Shown piece after piece: positions 46,025 to 55,173 of a DNA stretch of 64,000 nt. A program made the position numbers and the translations under genes. The notes beneath the pieces are model-generated. The model worked only from the letters and a program-made list of their open reading frames with translations, did not search any database and had not been told where the DNA came from. The first letter of the stretch is position 1, and each line of letters begins with the position of its first letter. This DNA comes from DASVRA01 sp036388855 (GTDB lineage: Bacteria; Pseudomonadota; Alphaproteobacteria; Caulobacterales; Caulobacteraceae), in NCBI GenBank assembly GCA_036388855.1, contig DASVRA010000004.1, forward strand, positions 1 to 64,000. Direction: 5' to 3'.

Positions 46025-46779
46025 TGGCGCGCTACCGGCTGCTGCTGGAGTATGACGGCCGCCCCTACCGCGGCTTCCAGACTCAAGCGGACCTGCCCTC
46101 GGTGCAGGCCTCGCTGCAGCGGGCCATCCAGGCCTTCTGCCGCGAGCGGCCGACCATCCACGTCGCCGGGCGCACGGACACCGGCGTGCACGCGATCGGG
46201 CAGGTCGCGCACATCGACTTGGAACGTGCCTGGCCGGCGAAGGTCGTGCGCGAGGCGCTGAACGCCCATCTGGCGCCCGAGCCGATCTCGGTGCTCGATT
46301 CGGCGGAAGCAGGCGACGACTTCCACGCCCGCTTCTCGGCAACCGGCCGCCGCTACCTCTACCGCATCCTCAACCGCCCGGCGCCGCCCGCGCTCGACCG
46401 CGGCCGCGTCTGGCACGTGAAGAAGCCGCTCGACGCCGAGGCCATGCACGCCGCCGCCCAGGCCCTGGTCGGCCACCACGACTTCACCACCTTCCGCGAC
46501 GCCCAGTGCCAGGCCGCCTCGCCGATGAAGACTCTCGACTTGGCGCACGTCTGGCGCGAAGGCGAGGAGGTGCGGCTGGAGTTCGCCTCACGCTCCTTCC
46601 TCCACCGCCAGGTGCGCTCCATGGCCGGATCGCTGGCGGAAGTGGGCGCCGGCCGCTGGAGTGGAGACAACCTTCAGGCGGCGCTGGAGGCGCGAGACCG
46701 CAAGGCCTGCGGCCAGGTCGCCCCCGCCGATGGCCTCTACCTGACTGGCGTGACCTACCCGCCGAAGCTCGCGTGGTAG
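46024..46779 (+). CDS. truA: tRNA pseudouridine(38-40) synthase TruA
   Basis: A 251-residue enzyme modifying the anticodon arm. The catalytic Asp is in HVAGRTDTGVHAIGQV; FHARFSATGRRYLYRI and FLHRQVRSMAGSLAEVG are further family blocks. Its 3-prime end overlaps convergent dapE by 25 bases. Confidence 0.97.
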   Translation: MARYRLLLEYDGRPYRGFQTQADLPSVQASLQRAIQAFCRERPTIHVAGRTDTGVHAIGQVAHIDLERAWPAKVVREALNAHLAPEPISVLDSAEAGDDFHARFSATGRRYLYRILNRPAPPALDRGRVWHVKKPLDAEAMHAAAQALVGHHDFTTFRDAQCQAASPMKTLDLAHVWREGEEVRLEFASRSFLHRQVRSMAGSLAEVGAGRWSGDNLQAALEARDRKACGQVAPADGLYLTGVTYPPKLAW

Positions 46780-47894
46780 CGCCGGATCAGCTCGGCGTAG
46801 CAGATTGACAGGCGGCGGATGTCGTCCACCGACGCGTTTTCGTCAACCATGTGCATGGTGGCCCCGACCAGGCCGAACTCGACCACCGGGCAGAGCCGCC
46901 GGATGAACCGCGCGTCCGAGGACCCGCCGGTGGTCGAGAACTCGGGGTCGAGCCCGAGCGTCGCGCGCACCGCGCCCGCCACCAGGCCGGTGAAGGGGCC
47001 GGGTTCGGTGAGGAAGGGCTCGCCCGGCACGCTCACCTCCAAGGCGATTTCACCGTCGAAATCTTCCTGCGCCGCCTCCGCCTCCCGTTGCAGCCACTCG
47101 GCCAGCGAGGCGCCGGAGTGGGACGGATTGAAGCGGACGTTCAGGCGCGCCTTGGCCTCGGCGGGAATGACGTTGGAGGCGGCGTTGCCGACGTCGATGG
47201 TGGTGACTTCCAGATTGGAAGGCTGGAACCCGTCCACGCCCTCATCCAGCGCGCGTGCCTTCAACCGGGTCAGCAGCTCGAGCAGCGGCGGGATCGGATT
47301 AGCGGCGCGGTGGGGGTAGGCCACATGCCCCTGTCGGCCGCGCACGATGACTACCGCGTTCAGGCTGCCGCGCCGGCCGATCTTGATCTGGTCGCCCAGC
47401 ATGCGCGCCGAGGTCGGCTCGCCGACGATGCAGTGGTCGATCCGCTCGCCCTCCTCCGCCAGCGTCTCGACCACGCGCCGGGTTCCGTCTAGCGCCGGCC
47501 CCTCCTCGTCGCCGGTGATCAGCAGCGACAGCGAGCCCGACGTCGCGCCGACCTGCGCGACGGCGGCGATCCAGGCGGCGATCGCGCCCTTCATGTCGAC
47601 CGCGCCCCGGCCGATCAGCCGTCCCTCGCGCACTTCGGCCGCGAATGGCGAGCTGCTCCAGGCACTTTCGTCGCCGGGCGGCACCACGTCGGTATGGCCA
47701 GCGAAGCAGAGGTTCGGCCCCCCCGTCCCGCGCCGGGCGTAGAGATTCTCGACCTCTCCGAACCGCATCCTTCGACAGGCGAAGCCCAGTCCCTCCAGCC
47801 CCCGCCGCACCAACTCCATCGCCCCGGCGTCGGCGGGCGTTACCGAGGGGCGGGCGATCAGCTCGCGGGCGAGCTCCACGGGGTCTATCGACAT
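46755..47894 (-). CDS. dapE: Succinyl-diaminopimelate desuccinylase
   Basis: A 379-residue di-zinc amidohydrolase of lysine/diaminopimelate synthesis. FAGHTDVVPPGDE, GRGAVDMKGAIAAW and TGDEEGPALDGT supply metal and catalytic residues; HMVDENASVDDI is the C-terminal conserved block. It works in the same succinylase branch as dapD at 54325. ATG 47894 is the family start, and a 46-base gap separates it from the divergent cupin gene. Confidence 0.96.
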   Translation of the reverse strand: MSIDPVELARELIARPSVTPADAGAMELVRRGLEGLGFACRRMRFGEVENLYARRGTGGPNLCFAGHTDVVPPGDESAWSSSPFAAEVREGRLIGRGAVDMKGAIAAWIAAVAQVGATSGSLSLLITGDEEGPALDGTRRVVETLAEEGERIDHCIVGEPTSARMLGDQIKIGRRGSLNAVVIVRGRQGHVAYPHRAANPIPPLLELLTRLKARALDEGVDGFQPSNLEVTTIDVGNAASNVIPAEAKARLNVRFNPSHSGASLAEWLQREAEAAQEDFDGEIALEVSVPGEPFLTEPGPFTGLVAGAVRATLGLDPEFSTTGGSSDARFIRRLCPVVEFGLVGATMHMVDENASVDDIRRLSICYAELIRRYHASFGG

Positions 47895-47940
47895 GGGCGG
47901 CGGGTAGCGCGGGGGCGGCAAAGCTGCAAACCTCCGGCCC

Positions 47941-48396
47941 ATGCCCAAGATCGACCTCGACGCCGCCCCCCGCCGCTCCGGCACGGGCTATCCGCCGCCC
48001 TATGACGAGCCTTGCAGGCTGCGCGAGCGGGTCAGGCTCGGCAAGGCGGCGGGACTGACCCAGTTCGGCGTCAACCTGCTGCACCTGCCGCCGGGCCAAT
48101 GGTCGAGCCAGCGCCACTGGCATGCGCGCGAGGACGAGTTCGTCTGGATTATCGAGGGCGAGGTGGTGCTGATCGACGACAGTGGCGAGCGGGTGCTGCG
48201 CGCCGGCGACTGCGCCGGCTTTCCCGCCGGCGACCGCAACGGCCATCACCTGCAGAACCGTTCCGACCGCACCGCCCTGCTGCTTGAGGTCGGGACCAGC
48301 GATCCCGACGGCGATGCGGTCGACTACCCGGACATCGACCTGACCATTCCCGACGGCGAAAGCGGCTATTTCCACAGGGATGGCCGGCCCTATTGA
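47941..48396 (+). CDS. Cupin domain protein
   Basis: A 151-residue single cupin. Metal motif 1 is QRHWHAREDEFVWIIEGEVVL, motif 2 is GFPAGDRNGHHLQNRS; the C-terminus ends in YFHRDGRPY. The family is often annotated as cupin_2; the substrate is unknown, possibly a carbohydrate-related small molecule. It is divergent from dapE with a very short shared upstream region. Confidence 0.9.
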   Translation: MPKIDLDAAPRRSGTGYPPPYDEPCRLRERVRLGKAAGLTQFGVNLLHLPPGQWSSQRHWHAREDEFVWIIEGEVVLIDDSGERVLRAGDCAGFPAGDRNGHHLQNRSDRTALLLEVGTSDPDGDAVDYPDIDLTIPDGESGYFHRDGRPY

Positions 48397-48422
48397 CCCG
48401 GCTCGGCTTTGTTCCCTAACCC

Positions 48423-48447
48423 GGAACCGACCGGGCCGCTTCCTGTT
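48423..48447 (+). promoter_or_regulatory. EcfG (sigmaT) general stress promoter for the MscS-like channel gene
   Basis: GGAAC (48423-48427), 17-base spacer, GTT (48445-48447), 36 bases upstream of the ATG at 48483. It matches the EcfG consensus GGAAC-N16-CGTT except T for C before GTT. It is the second such site in the window, with the same spacing as the one before the BON gene. Confidence 0.65.
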
Positions 48448-48482
48448 AATCCGGCTGAACGACCAACCAAGGCAGGGGCGAC

Positions 48483-49829
48483 ATGTATCCGGAAAACCAG
48501 CTCGACACCTCCAATGTCGAAAACCTCGTCTACACCTGGGGGCCGAGAATCCTGGCCGCCATCGCCATACTGGTGGTGGCCTACTTCGTCGGCCGCGCGG
48601 TGAAATGGGCGCTGGCGAAGGGCATCGACCGGCTCAAGGTCGTCTCCAAGCATAACACCGGCCGCGACCCCAAGGAGACGCTGGGCGCCCAGCTCGGTGA
48701 ACTCGGCTTCTGGCTGATCCTGCTCGTCGGCGTGGTTGCGGCGCTGGGCGTGCTGCAGCTGACCGCGGTGGCGACGCCGCTGAACAGCCTACTGACCAAC
48801 GTGTTCAGCTACATCCCCAACCTGGTCGGCGCGATCGTCATCTTCGTGATCGGCATGGTGCTGGCCAATCTGGCGCGCAAGGTCGTGGAGGCGGCGCTCA
48901 ACGTCGCCCACGTCGACAGCTGGATTCAGAAGGCCGGCCTCGGGCGACTCACCGGGGCCTCCGGCTTGGCCAAGCTGGCGGGAACCCTGGTGTTCGTGCT
49001 GATCATCATCCCAGTGGCCATCGCAGCGCTGCAGCAGCTCGGCATCGCCGCCATCTCCGGGCCGGCCGTGGCCGTGCTCTCGACCGTGCTTGACGCCCTG
49101 CCGCGCCTGATCGCCGCCGCCATCGTGCTGGCGATCGCCTTCTTCATCGGCCGCTGGATCGCCGGCGTGGTCGAGCAGATCCTGAGTTCGCTGGGATTCG
49201 ACCGCTCGATCGGGGCGCTGGGCCTGGGCGCCATGGGCTCCGCTCCGCCTCCGTCGGAGAGCATCGTCGGCGCCGACGGCCAGCCGATGGCCTCCGAGAC
49301 CGGAGCCGCCGCGGCCGCTTCCGCGCCTTCGATCACCCCGTCCAAGGTGATCGGCCAGCTGGTGCTGTGGGCGATCATGCTGTTCTCGGCGGTGGAGGCC
49401 GCGCGGCTGCTGAACTTCGCCGTCGCCTCCGACATGCTGGCGCAGATCCTGGAGCTGGCCTCGAAGGTGCTGTTCGGCGGCATAATCATCACCGCCGGCA
49501 TCCTACTGGCCCAGGTGCTGTCGAAGATGATCGACCGCTCCACCGGCGGCGCCGACCAGTTCGCCTCGACCATCGTCAAGTGGGCGACCATCGCGCTGGC
49601 GGTGGCCATGGGCCTGCGGTTCATGGGCATCGCCGACGAGATCGTGATCCTGGCCTTCGGCCTGATCCTGGGCTCGGCCGCGGTCGCCGCCGCGCTCGCG
49701 TTCGGGCTAGGAGGCCGTGAGGCGGCCGGCCGGGTCGCCAGCCGCTGGGCCGCGAAGGCCGAGCAGCGCGCCTCCTCCTCCGGCGGCCCCTCGACCACGC
49801 CACCGCCGCCGGGCGGCAGCATGATCTGA
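48483..49829 (+). CDS. Mechanosensitive ion channel family protein (CmpX-like)
   Basis: A 448-residue inner-membrane protein with repeated TM-helix modules: each block shows an amphipathic segment then a hydrophobic helix (VENLVYTWGPRILAAIAILV, FSYIPNLVGAIVIFVIG, LSTVLDALPRLIAAAIVL). Such conserved TM helices occur in MscS-like channels and CmpX. The classic MscS beta domain is not evident; the C-terminus is a Ser/Pro-rich tail. It probably helps release solutes under hypo-osmotic or envelope stress. GGGG upstream supports the start. Confidence 0.8.
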   Translation: MYPENQLDTSNVENLVYTWGPRILAAIAILVVAYFVGRAVKWALAKGIDRLKVVSKHNTGRDPKETLGAQLGELGFWLILLVGVVAALGVLQLTAVATPLNSLLTNVFSYIPNLVGAIVIFVIGMVLANLARKVVEAALNVAHVDSWIQKAGLGRLTGASGLAKLAGTLVFVLIIIPVAIAALQQLGIAAISGPAVAVLSTVLDALPRLIAAAIVLAIAFFIGRWIAGVVEQILSSLGFDRSIGALGLGAMGSAPPPSESIVGADGQPMASETGAAAAASAPSITPSKVIGQLVLWAIMLFSAVEAARLLNFAVASDMLAQILELASKVLFGGIIITAGILLAQVLSKMIDRSTGGADQFASTIVKWATIALAVAMGLRFMGIADEIVILAFGLILGSAAVAAALAFGLGGREAAGRVASRWAAKAEQRASSSGGPSTTPPPPGGSMI

Positions 49830-49853
49830 GCCCCACGGGGACTCGAATAAATG

Positions 49854-49879
49854 ACGGGCGGCTCGCAAGGGCCGCCCGT
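49854..49879 (+). terminator. Terminator hairpin after the MscS-like gene
   Basis: Nine-base arms ACGGGCGGC (49854-49862) and GCCGCCCGT (49871-49879), perfect complement, 8-base loop, 25 bases after the stop codon. It is followed by only two T residues, so the U-tract is weak. It lies just before the GH13 gene start at 49896. Confidence 0.65.
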
Positions 49880-49895
49880 TCCGCGTGAGGGACCA

Positions 49896-51452
49896 ATGAA
49901 CGAATGGTGGCGCTCAGCGGTGGTGTATGAGGTCTACCCCCGCTCGTTCCAGGACAGCGACGGCGACGGCATCGGCGACCTCAAGGGCATCGAGCGGCGG
50001 CTCGACTATCTCCAGTGGCTGGGCGTGGACGCCGTCTGGATCGCGCCTTTCTACCCCTCGCCCATGGTCGATTTCGGCTACGACGTCGCCGACTACCGCG
50101 ACGTCCACCCCCTGTTCGGCACGATGGAGGACTTCGACCGGCTGCTGGCCGAGGCCCACCGGCGGGGCCTCCGCATCCTGATCGACTTCGTGCCCAACCA
50201 CTGCAGCGACACGCACCCGTGGTTCCAGGAAGCCCGCGCCTCCCGCGACAGTCCCAAGCGCGACTGGTTCGTCTGGCGCGACCCCAAGCCGGACGGCTCG
50301 CCGCCGAACAACTGGCTGTCGATCTTCGGTGGCCCCGCCTGGACCCATGACGAGGCGACGAGTCAGTCCTACCTCCACTCCTTCCTCAAGGAGCAGCCGG
50401 ACCTCAACTGGCGCAATACGGAGGTCGAGGCGGCCATGCTCGACGCCATGCGCTTCTGGCTCGACCGCGGCGTCGACGGCTTTCGCCTCGACGCGCTGTG
50501 GGCGGTGATCAAGGACGAGGCGCTCACCGACAATCCTCGCAATCCGGAGTTCCGGGAAGGGGAGAGCCTCGGCTACCTGCGGGTCAAACCGGTCTATTCC
50601 GGCGACCGACCCGAGCTGATGGACGTGGTCCGCCGGATGCGCGCGCTCGCGGACTCTTATTCGGGCGAACGGCTGCTGATCGGAGAGGTCTACCTGCCGA
50701 TCGAGCGGCTGGTCTCGTATTACGGCGAGAACCTCGACGGGGTGCAGCTCCCCTTCAATTTCAAGCTCCTGCAGGCGAACTGGACCGCGGAGGAGATCGA
50801 CGACACCATCCGCCGCTATTTGGCCGCCCTGCCGCCCGGCGCCGCGCCAAACTGGGTGCTGGGCAACCACGACCAGTCGCGCATTGCCTCCAAGCTGGGG
50901 CGCGAGATGGCCCGGGCCGCGGCGGTGCTGCTGTTTACCCTGCCGGGCGCGCTGACCCTCTACTACGGCGACGAGCTCGGCATGACCGACGTCGAAATCC
51001 CGCCAGAGCGTTGGCAAGACCCGCGCAACTGGACTGAACCCGGCTTCGGCCGCGACCCCGAGCGGACACCGATGCTCTGGGACGGCTCCGCCAACGCCGG
51101 CTTCACGACGGGCGAGCCGTGGCTGCCGCTGTCGTCCGACTGGCGCGGGATCAACGTCGAGGCCCAGCGCGGCGATCCCGCCTCGATGCTCGAACTCCAC
51201 CGCCGCCTGATCACGCTCCGCAAGGCCGAGCCCGCGCTGGTCTCGGGAGCCTACGAGCCGTTGGGCATTGAGGAGGGCGTGCTGTCGTTCCGCCGCCACT
51301 ATGGCGGCCGCAGCTTCCTGATCCGGATCAATTTCAGCGACGAAGCGCGGCCGTTGGACTTGCCCCCCGGCGCGGAACTGGTCGAGCGCAGCCTTCCCGG
51401 AGACGCTCCGGCGTTTCGCCCCCGTGAGGCGACGGTGGCGCGCCTCCCCTAG
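49896..51452 (+). CDS. GH13 alpha-glucosidase (alpha-amylase family)
   Basis: A 518-residue enzyme. GH13 regions are visible: VYEVYPRSFQDSDGDGIGDL, DFVPNHCSDTHPWF, GVDGFRLDALWAVIKD (nucleophile Asp), LLIGEVYLP (acid/base Glu) and VLGNHDQSRIASKLG (third acidic residue), then a C-terminal beta domain. The pattern fits oligo-1,6-/alpha-1,4-glucosidases acting on short oligosaccharides in the cytosol (no signal peptide); whether it uses maltose, isomaltose or sucrose is not clear. Its 3-prime end overlaps the ferredoxin reductase gene by 4 bases. Confidence 0.9.
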   Translation: MNEWWRSAVVYEVYPRSFQDSDGDGIGDLKGIERRLDYLQWLGVDAVWIAPFYPSPMVDFGYDVADYRDVHPLFGTMEDFDRLLAEAHRRGLRILIDFVPNHCSDTHPWFQEARASRDSPKRDWFVWRDPKPDGSPPNNWLSIFGGPAWTHDEATSQSYLHSFLKEQPDLNWRNTEVEAAMLDAMRFWLDRGVDGFRLDALWAVIKDEALTDNPRNPEFREGESLGYLRVKPVYSGDRPELMDVVRRMRALADSYSGERLLIGEVYLPIERLVSYYGENLDGVQLPFNFKLLQANWTAEEIDDTIRRYLAALPPGAAPNWVLGNHDQSRIASKLGREMARAAAVLLFTLPGALTLYYGDELGMTDVEIPPERWQDPRNWTEPGFGRDPERTPMLWDGSANAGFTTGEPWLPLSSDWRGINVEAQRGDPASMLELHRRLITLRKAEPALVSGAYEPLGIEEGVLSFRRHYGGRSFLIRINFSDEARPLDLPPGAELVERSLPGDAPAFRPREATVARLP

Positions 51453-52270
51453 CCGACGAACGCCCGTTCCAGCACGTAGTCACCCGGCTCGGCGTTGGAG
51501 CCTTCGCACAGGCCGAAGCCCTCGAGCAGGGCGGCGGTCTCCTTGATCATTCCCATGCTGCCGCAGAGCATCACCCGGTCCTCAGCCGGATCGAAGCCAG
51601 CCGCAGGCATGCCCAGGTCGGCGAACAGCTCGCCCGAGGCGATGCGGGTGGTGACGCGGCCGGTGCGCTCGAACGGCTCGCGGGTGACGGAGGGGTAGTA
51701 GGTGAGCTGGCCCCGGGCGGCCTCGCCCACGATTGGGTCTTCGAAGATCTCGGCCTCGAACAGGCGGCGGTAGGCGAGTTCGGCGACCTCGCGCACGCTG
51801 TGGACCACGATCACCTGTTCGAAGCGCACGTAGGCATCAGGATCACGGGCGACCGCGAGATAGGGCGCGAGCCCGGTGCCCGTGCCGACCAGGAACAGCC
51901 GCCGCCCGCTCTTCAGCGCGTCCAGCACCAGGGTGCCGGTGGTCTTGCGCCCCATCAGGATGGGGTCGCCGACCTTGATCTTCTGGAGCTTCGAGGTCAG
52001 GGGCCCGTCTGGGACCTTGATCGACAGGAACTCCAATTCCTCGGCGAAGCAGGGGCTGGCGATGGAGTAGGCGCGCATCACCGGCTTCTTCTCGCCCGGC
52101 AGGCCGATCATCACGAACTCGCCCGAGCGGAAGCGGAAGCTTAGGGGCCGGGTCATGGTGAAGCTGAACAGCCGGTCGGTCCAATGATGGACCGCCGTCA
52201 CCCGCTCCACGTAGAAGCCGGGGTAGAGGGCCTGCAGGTCGTCGGTCGCGGCGGCGAGCATGGCGGGCAT
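51449..52270 (-). CDS. fpr: Ferredoxin-NADP reductase
   Basis: A 273-residue flavoenzyme. The FAD-binding motif is RAYSIASPCF, the NADP-binding region LVGTGTGLAPYLAVARDP, and the C-terminal block MLCGSMGMIKETAALLEGFG is complete, ending with the FVG-type tail. It transfers electrons between NADPH and ferredoxin or flavodoxin. A second ATG at 52261 is possible. Confidence 0.93.
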   Translation of the reverse strand: MPAMLAAATDDLQALYPGFYVERVTAVHHWTDRLFSFTMTRPLSFRFRSGEFVMIGLPGEKKPVMRAYSIASPCFAEELEFLSIKVPDGPLTSKLQKIKVGDPILMGRKTTGTLVLDALKSGRRLFLVGTGTGLAPYLAVARDPDAYVRFEQVIVVHSVREVAELAYRRLFEAEIFEDPIVGEAARGQLTYYPSVTREPFERTGRVTTRIASGELFADLGMPAAGFDPAEDRVMLCGSMGMIKETAALLEGFGLCEGSNAEPGDYVLERAFVG

Positions 52271-52302
52271 GTGGAGGCCGGCCGCGCGGATGTCGAGGCC
52301 GT

Positions 52303-53583
52303 CTACGGCGCCCGCTTCACCACCTCGCCGCCCTTGATCACGGTGCTGACCCGCTCCAGCGCCGTCACGTCGGCGAGCGGGTCGCCCGAGACGGCGATGA
52401 TGTCACCCATCCGCCCCGCCTGGATGGCGCCCAGGTCATTGCGGTGCAGCGCAGTGGCTCCGTTGATCGTCGCCGCCTGGATCGCCTGCAGCGGCGTCAT
52501 GCCGTACTGCACCATCACCCGGAACTGCCGCCCGTTGGTCCCGTGCGGATAGACGCCGGCGTCGGAGCCGAACACCTGCTTCACCCCCGCGCGCACGGAC
52601 TTCCTGAAGTTGTCGCGCTGGATCTGGCCGATGTCGCGATCCTTCTGCAGGTTCTCCTCCAGGACGCCGTTCTTCTTGCCCTCGGCCTGGGTGTAGTCGG
52701 TGTTGTAGATGTCCATCGAGAACCAGGCGCCCTTCGCCTTGGCCAACGCGATGCCCTCGTCGTCGACCAGGCTGACGTGCTCGATGGTGTCGACGCCCGC
52801 GCGGATCGCGTCCTTGATGCCCGAGGCGCCGTGGGCGTGGGCGGCGACGATCATGTCGGCCATGTGGGCCTCCTCCACGATCGCCTTCATCTCCTCCAGC
52901 GTCAGCTGCTGGGCGCCGGGCGTGTCGCCGCGCGAGAAGACGCCGCCGGTCGCGCAGATCTTGATCGTCTGGGCGCCGTACTTGTGCATCCAGCGCACCA
53001 TGCGGCGGCCTTGGTCGGGGCTGTCGATCACGGCGGGGCTCTTCTCCTCCATCGACGGCGGGAAGAAGGTGGAGTCGCAGTGGCCGCCGGTGGCGCCGAT
53101 GGCGTAGCCGGCCCCGATGATGCGGGGGCCAGGGATCTTGCCCTCGTCCACCCCCTGCTGCAGCGCGACGTCGTTGAAGCGATCCGATCCGACATTGCGC
53201 ACGGTGGTGAAGCCGGCGTCCAGCGTCTTGCGTGCGTTGGCCGTGCCGACCACCGCCCAGAAGGAGTCGGTGAACAGCAAGCTGTTGTAGCCGCTGTACT
53301 GGGGGTCAGAGTCCAGGTGGACGTGCATGTCGATCAGGCCGGGCAGGAGGGTCTGGCCCGGCAGGTCCACGCGCTCGGCCCCGGCGGGGATCTGCACCTG
53401 GCCCTGGCGGCCGACGGCGGCGATGCGGCCGTCGGTGATGATCACCACCGGCTGTTCGACCGCTCGGCCTGCGACCACGTCGACCATACGCGCGGCGGTC
53501 ACCGCCACGGTCTTCGCCTGGGCCGCGCCGGTCAGCGCCATGAGGGCGGCGGCGGCCGCCGAGAATGCCTTGAGCTTCATCAT
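52303..53583 (-). CDS. Exported metal-dependent amidohydrolase
   Basis: A 426-residue secreted amidohydrolase with a signal peptide (AAAAALMALTGAAQAKT). Metal ligands appear as LIDMHVHLDSD, the Lys in TIKICATGGVF (carboxylated Lys type), AAHAHGASGIKDAI, VDTIEHVSLVDD and QVFGSDAGVYPHG. It is closest in appearance to imidazolonepropionase-like/Xaa-Pro dipeptidase-like enzymes that cleave dipeptides or related amides in the periplasm; the substrate is unknown. Two ATGs in a row (53583, 53580). Confidence 0.9.
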   Translation of the reverse strand: MMKLKAFSAAAAALMALTGAAQAKTVAVTAARMVDVVAGRAVEQPVVIITDGRIAAVGRQGQVQIPAGAERVDLPGQTLLPGLIDMHVHLDSDPQYSGYNSLLFTDSFWAVVGTANARKTLDAGFTTVRNVGSDRFNDVALQQGVDEGKIPGPRIIGAGYAIGATGGHCDSTFFPPSMEEKSPAVIDSPDQGRRMVRWMHKYGAQTIKICATGGVFSRGDTPGAQQLTLEEMKAIVEEAHMADMIVAAHAHGASGIKDAIRAGVDTIEHVSLVDDEGIALAKAKGAWFSMDIYNTDYTQAEGKKNGVLEENLQKDRDIGQIQRDNFRKSVRAGVKQVFGSDAGVYPHGTNGRQFRVMVQYGMTPLQAIQAATINGATALHRNDLGAIQAGRMGDIIAVSGDPLADVTALERVSTVIKGGEVVKRAP

Positions 53584-53662
53584 CTCGCCCCGATCTGAGT
53601 TGCGCCTGCCTAGCACGGCCAACGCGCCGTGACAGGGGGAGGGGGCTGGGCTAAGCGCGGGC

Positions 53663-54328
53663 GTGGCCCCCGACCTCTCCCACGTGCGCACCTGGATCTT
53701 CGATCTGGACAACACCCTGTATCCACCCGAGTGCGACCTGTTCGCGCTGATCGACGATCGGATGCAGGCGTTCGTGCAGCGCAAGACAGGCCTGGGGCCG
53801 GTCGAGGCGCGGGCGCTGCAGAAGAAGTACTACCACGAGCACGGCACCACGCTGGCGGGCCTGATGGCCAACCACGGGATCCACCATCGGGAGTTCCTGG
53901 ACGAGGTGCACGAGATTTCGTTGGACAAGTTGGAGCCCGATCCGGAACTGGACCGGGCGCTGGCGCGGCTGCCGGGGCGGCGGCTAGTGTTCACCAACGG
54001 GTCGGAGCGGCACGCGCGGCGGGTGCTGGACAAGCTCGGGATCACGGAGCGGTTCGAGGAGGTGTTCGACATCGAGGCCTGCGCGTTGATCCCCAAGCCG
54101 GAGCCGGAGGCGTTCCGGCGGCTGATGGCCGCGCATGCGGTGGTGCCCGCCACCTCGGCCTTCTTCGAGGATCTGGAGCGCAACCTGGAGCCCGCCGCCG
54201 CGCTCGGCATGACCACGGTGCTGGTGGGGCCGCGCGCCCATGCCTCGACCGCGCGGTTCGTCGACCATAGAACCAAGGGGCTGGCGCCGTTCCTCATGGC
54301 GGCGCGGCTGGGGGAGATGGCGGCATGA
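53663..54328 (+). CDS. HAD-family pyrimidine 5'-nucleotidase
   Basis: A 221-residue HAD hydrolase of the SDT1/PHM8-like group. Motif I FDLDNTLYP carries the nucleophile, motif II VFTNGSERHARRVLDKLGI, motif III Lys in LIPKPEPEAF, motif IV FFEDLERNLEPA. It dephosphorylates nucleoside monophosphates or related sugar phosphates. GTG start at 53663; the stop overlaps dapD by 4 bases. Confidence 0.9.
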   Translation: MAPDLSHVRTWIFDLDNTLYPPECDLFALIDDRMQAFVQRKTGLGPVEARALQKKYYHEHGTTLAGLMANHGIHHREFLDEVHEISLDKLEPDPELDRALARLPGRRLVFTNGSERHARRVLDKLGITERFEEVFDIEACALIPKPEPEAFRRLMAAHAVVPATSAFFEDLERNLEPAAALGMTTVLVGPRAHASTARFVDHRTKGLAPFLMAARLGEMAA

Positions 54329-55173
54329 GCCTGGATGCGACGCCGGTCGAGCATCTGCGCGAGGCGATCGAGGCGGCGTGGGAACAGCGCGACCGGCTGA
54401 CGCCGCACGATGAAGTGTTCGCGGATGCGCGCCGGGCGGTGGTGCAGACGCTGAAACGGCTGGACAAGGGCGCGGTCAGGGTTGCGGAGAAGCAGGGCGG
54501 CGAGTGGGTCACGCACCAGTGGCTGAAGAAGGCGGTGCTGCTCTCATTTCGCCTTTACCCCGACGAGGTGATCGGCGGCTCTCGCGGCTCCGGCCCCTGG
54601 TGGGACCGCGTGCCGAACAAGTTCGACAGCTGGGCCGAGCGGGAATTCCGCGAGGCGGGGTTCCGCTCGGTGCCCACGGCGGTGGTCCGCCGCGGCGCCT
54701 TCATCGGCAAGGGCTGTGTGCTGATGCCGTCGTTCGTCAATGTCGGCGCCTACGTCGGGGAGGGCGCGATGATCGACACCTGGGCGACGGTCGGCTCCTG
54801 CGCCCAGATCGGGCGGGGCGTGCATCTCTCCGGCGGCGCGGGCATCGGCGGAGTGCTGGAGCCGTTGCAGGCCAATCCCACGATCATCGAGGACGGCGCC
54901 TTCATCGGAGCCCGGTCCGAGGTGGCCGAGGGCGTGATCGTGGGCGAGGGTGCGGTGCTGTCGATGGGGGTGTTCCTGGGGCAGTCGACCAAGATCATCG
55001 ACCGCGCCACGGGCGAGGTGACGCGCGGGCGGGTGCCGCCTTACGCGGTCGTGGTGCCGGGGTCGCTGCCCGACCGCGATGGCGGGCCGTCGCTGGCGTG
55101 CGCGGTGATCGTCAAGCGGGTGGACGCGCAGACGCGGGCCAAGACCGGCATCAACGAGCTGCTGCGGGACTGA
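54325..55173 (+). CDS. dapD: Tetrahydrodipicolinate N-succinyltransferase
   Basis: A 282-residue acyltransferase of lysine/diaminopimelate synthesis. A left-handed beta-helix of hexapeptide repeats runs from about residue 105 to 230 (GKGCVLMPSFVNVGAYVGEG, IEDGAFIGARSEVAEGVIVG). It is succinyl-CoA dependent and complements dapE in this window. ATGA overlap with the HAD gene; its end overlaps the last gene of the convergent alcohol-oxidation operon by 23 bases. Confidence 0.96.
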   Translation: MSLDATPVEHLREAIEAAWEQRDRLTPHDEVFADARRAVVQTLKRLDKGAVRVAEKQGGEWVTHQWLKKAVLLSFRLYPDEVIGGSRGSGPWWDRVPNKFDSWAEREFREAGFRSVPTAVVRRGAFIGKGCVLMPSFVNVGAYVGEGAMIDTWATVGSCAQIGRGVHLSGGAGIGGVLEPLQANPTIIEDGAFIGARSEVAEGVIVGEGAVLSMGVFLGQSTKIIDRATGEVTRGRVPPYAVVVPGSLPDRDGGPSLACAVIVKRVDAQTRAKTGINELLRD

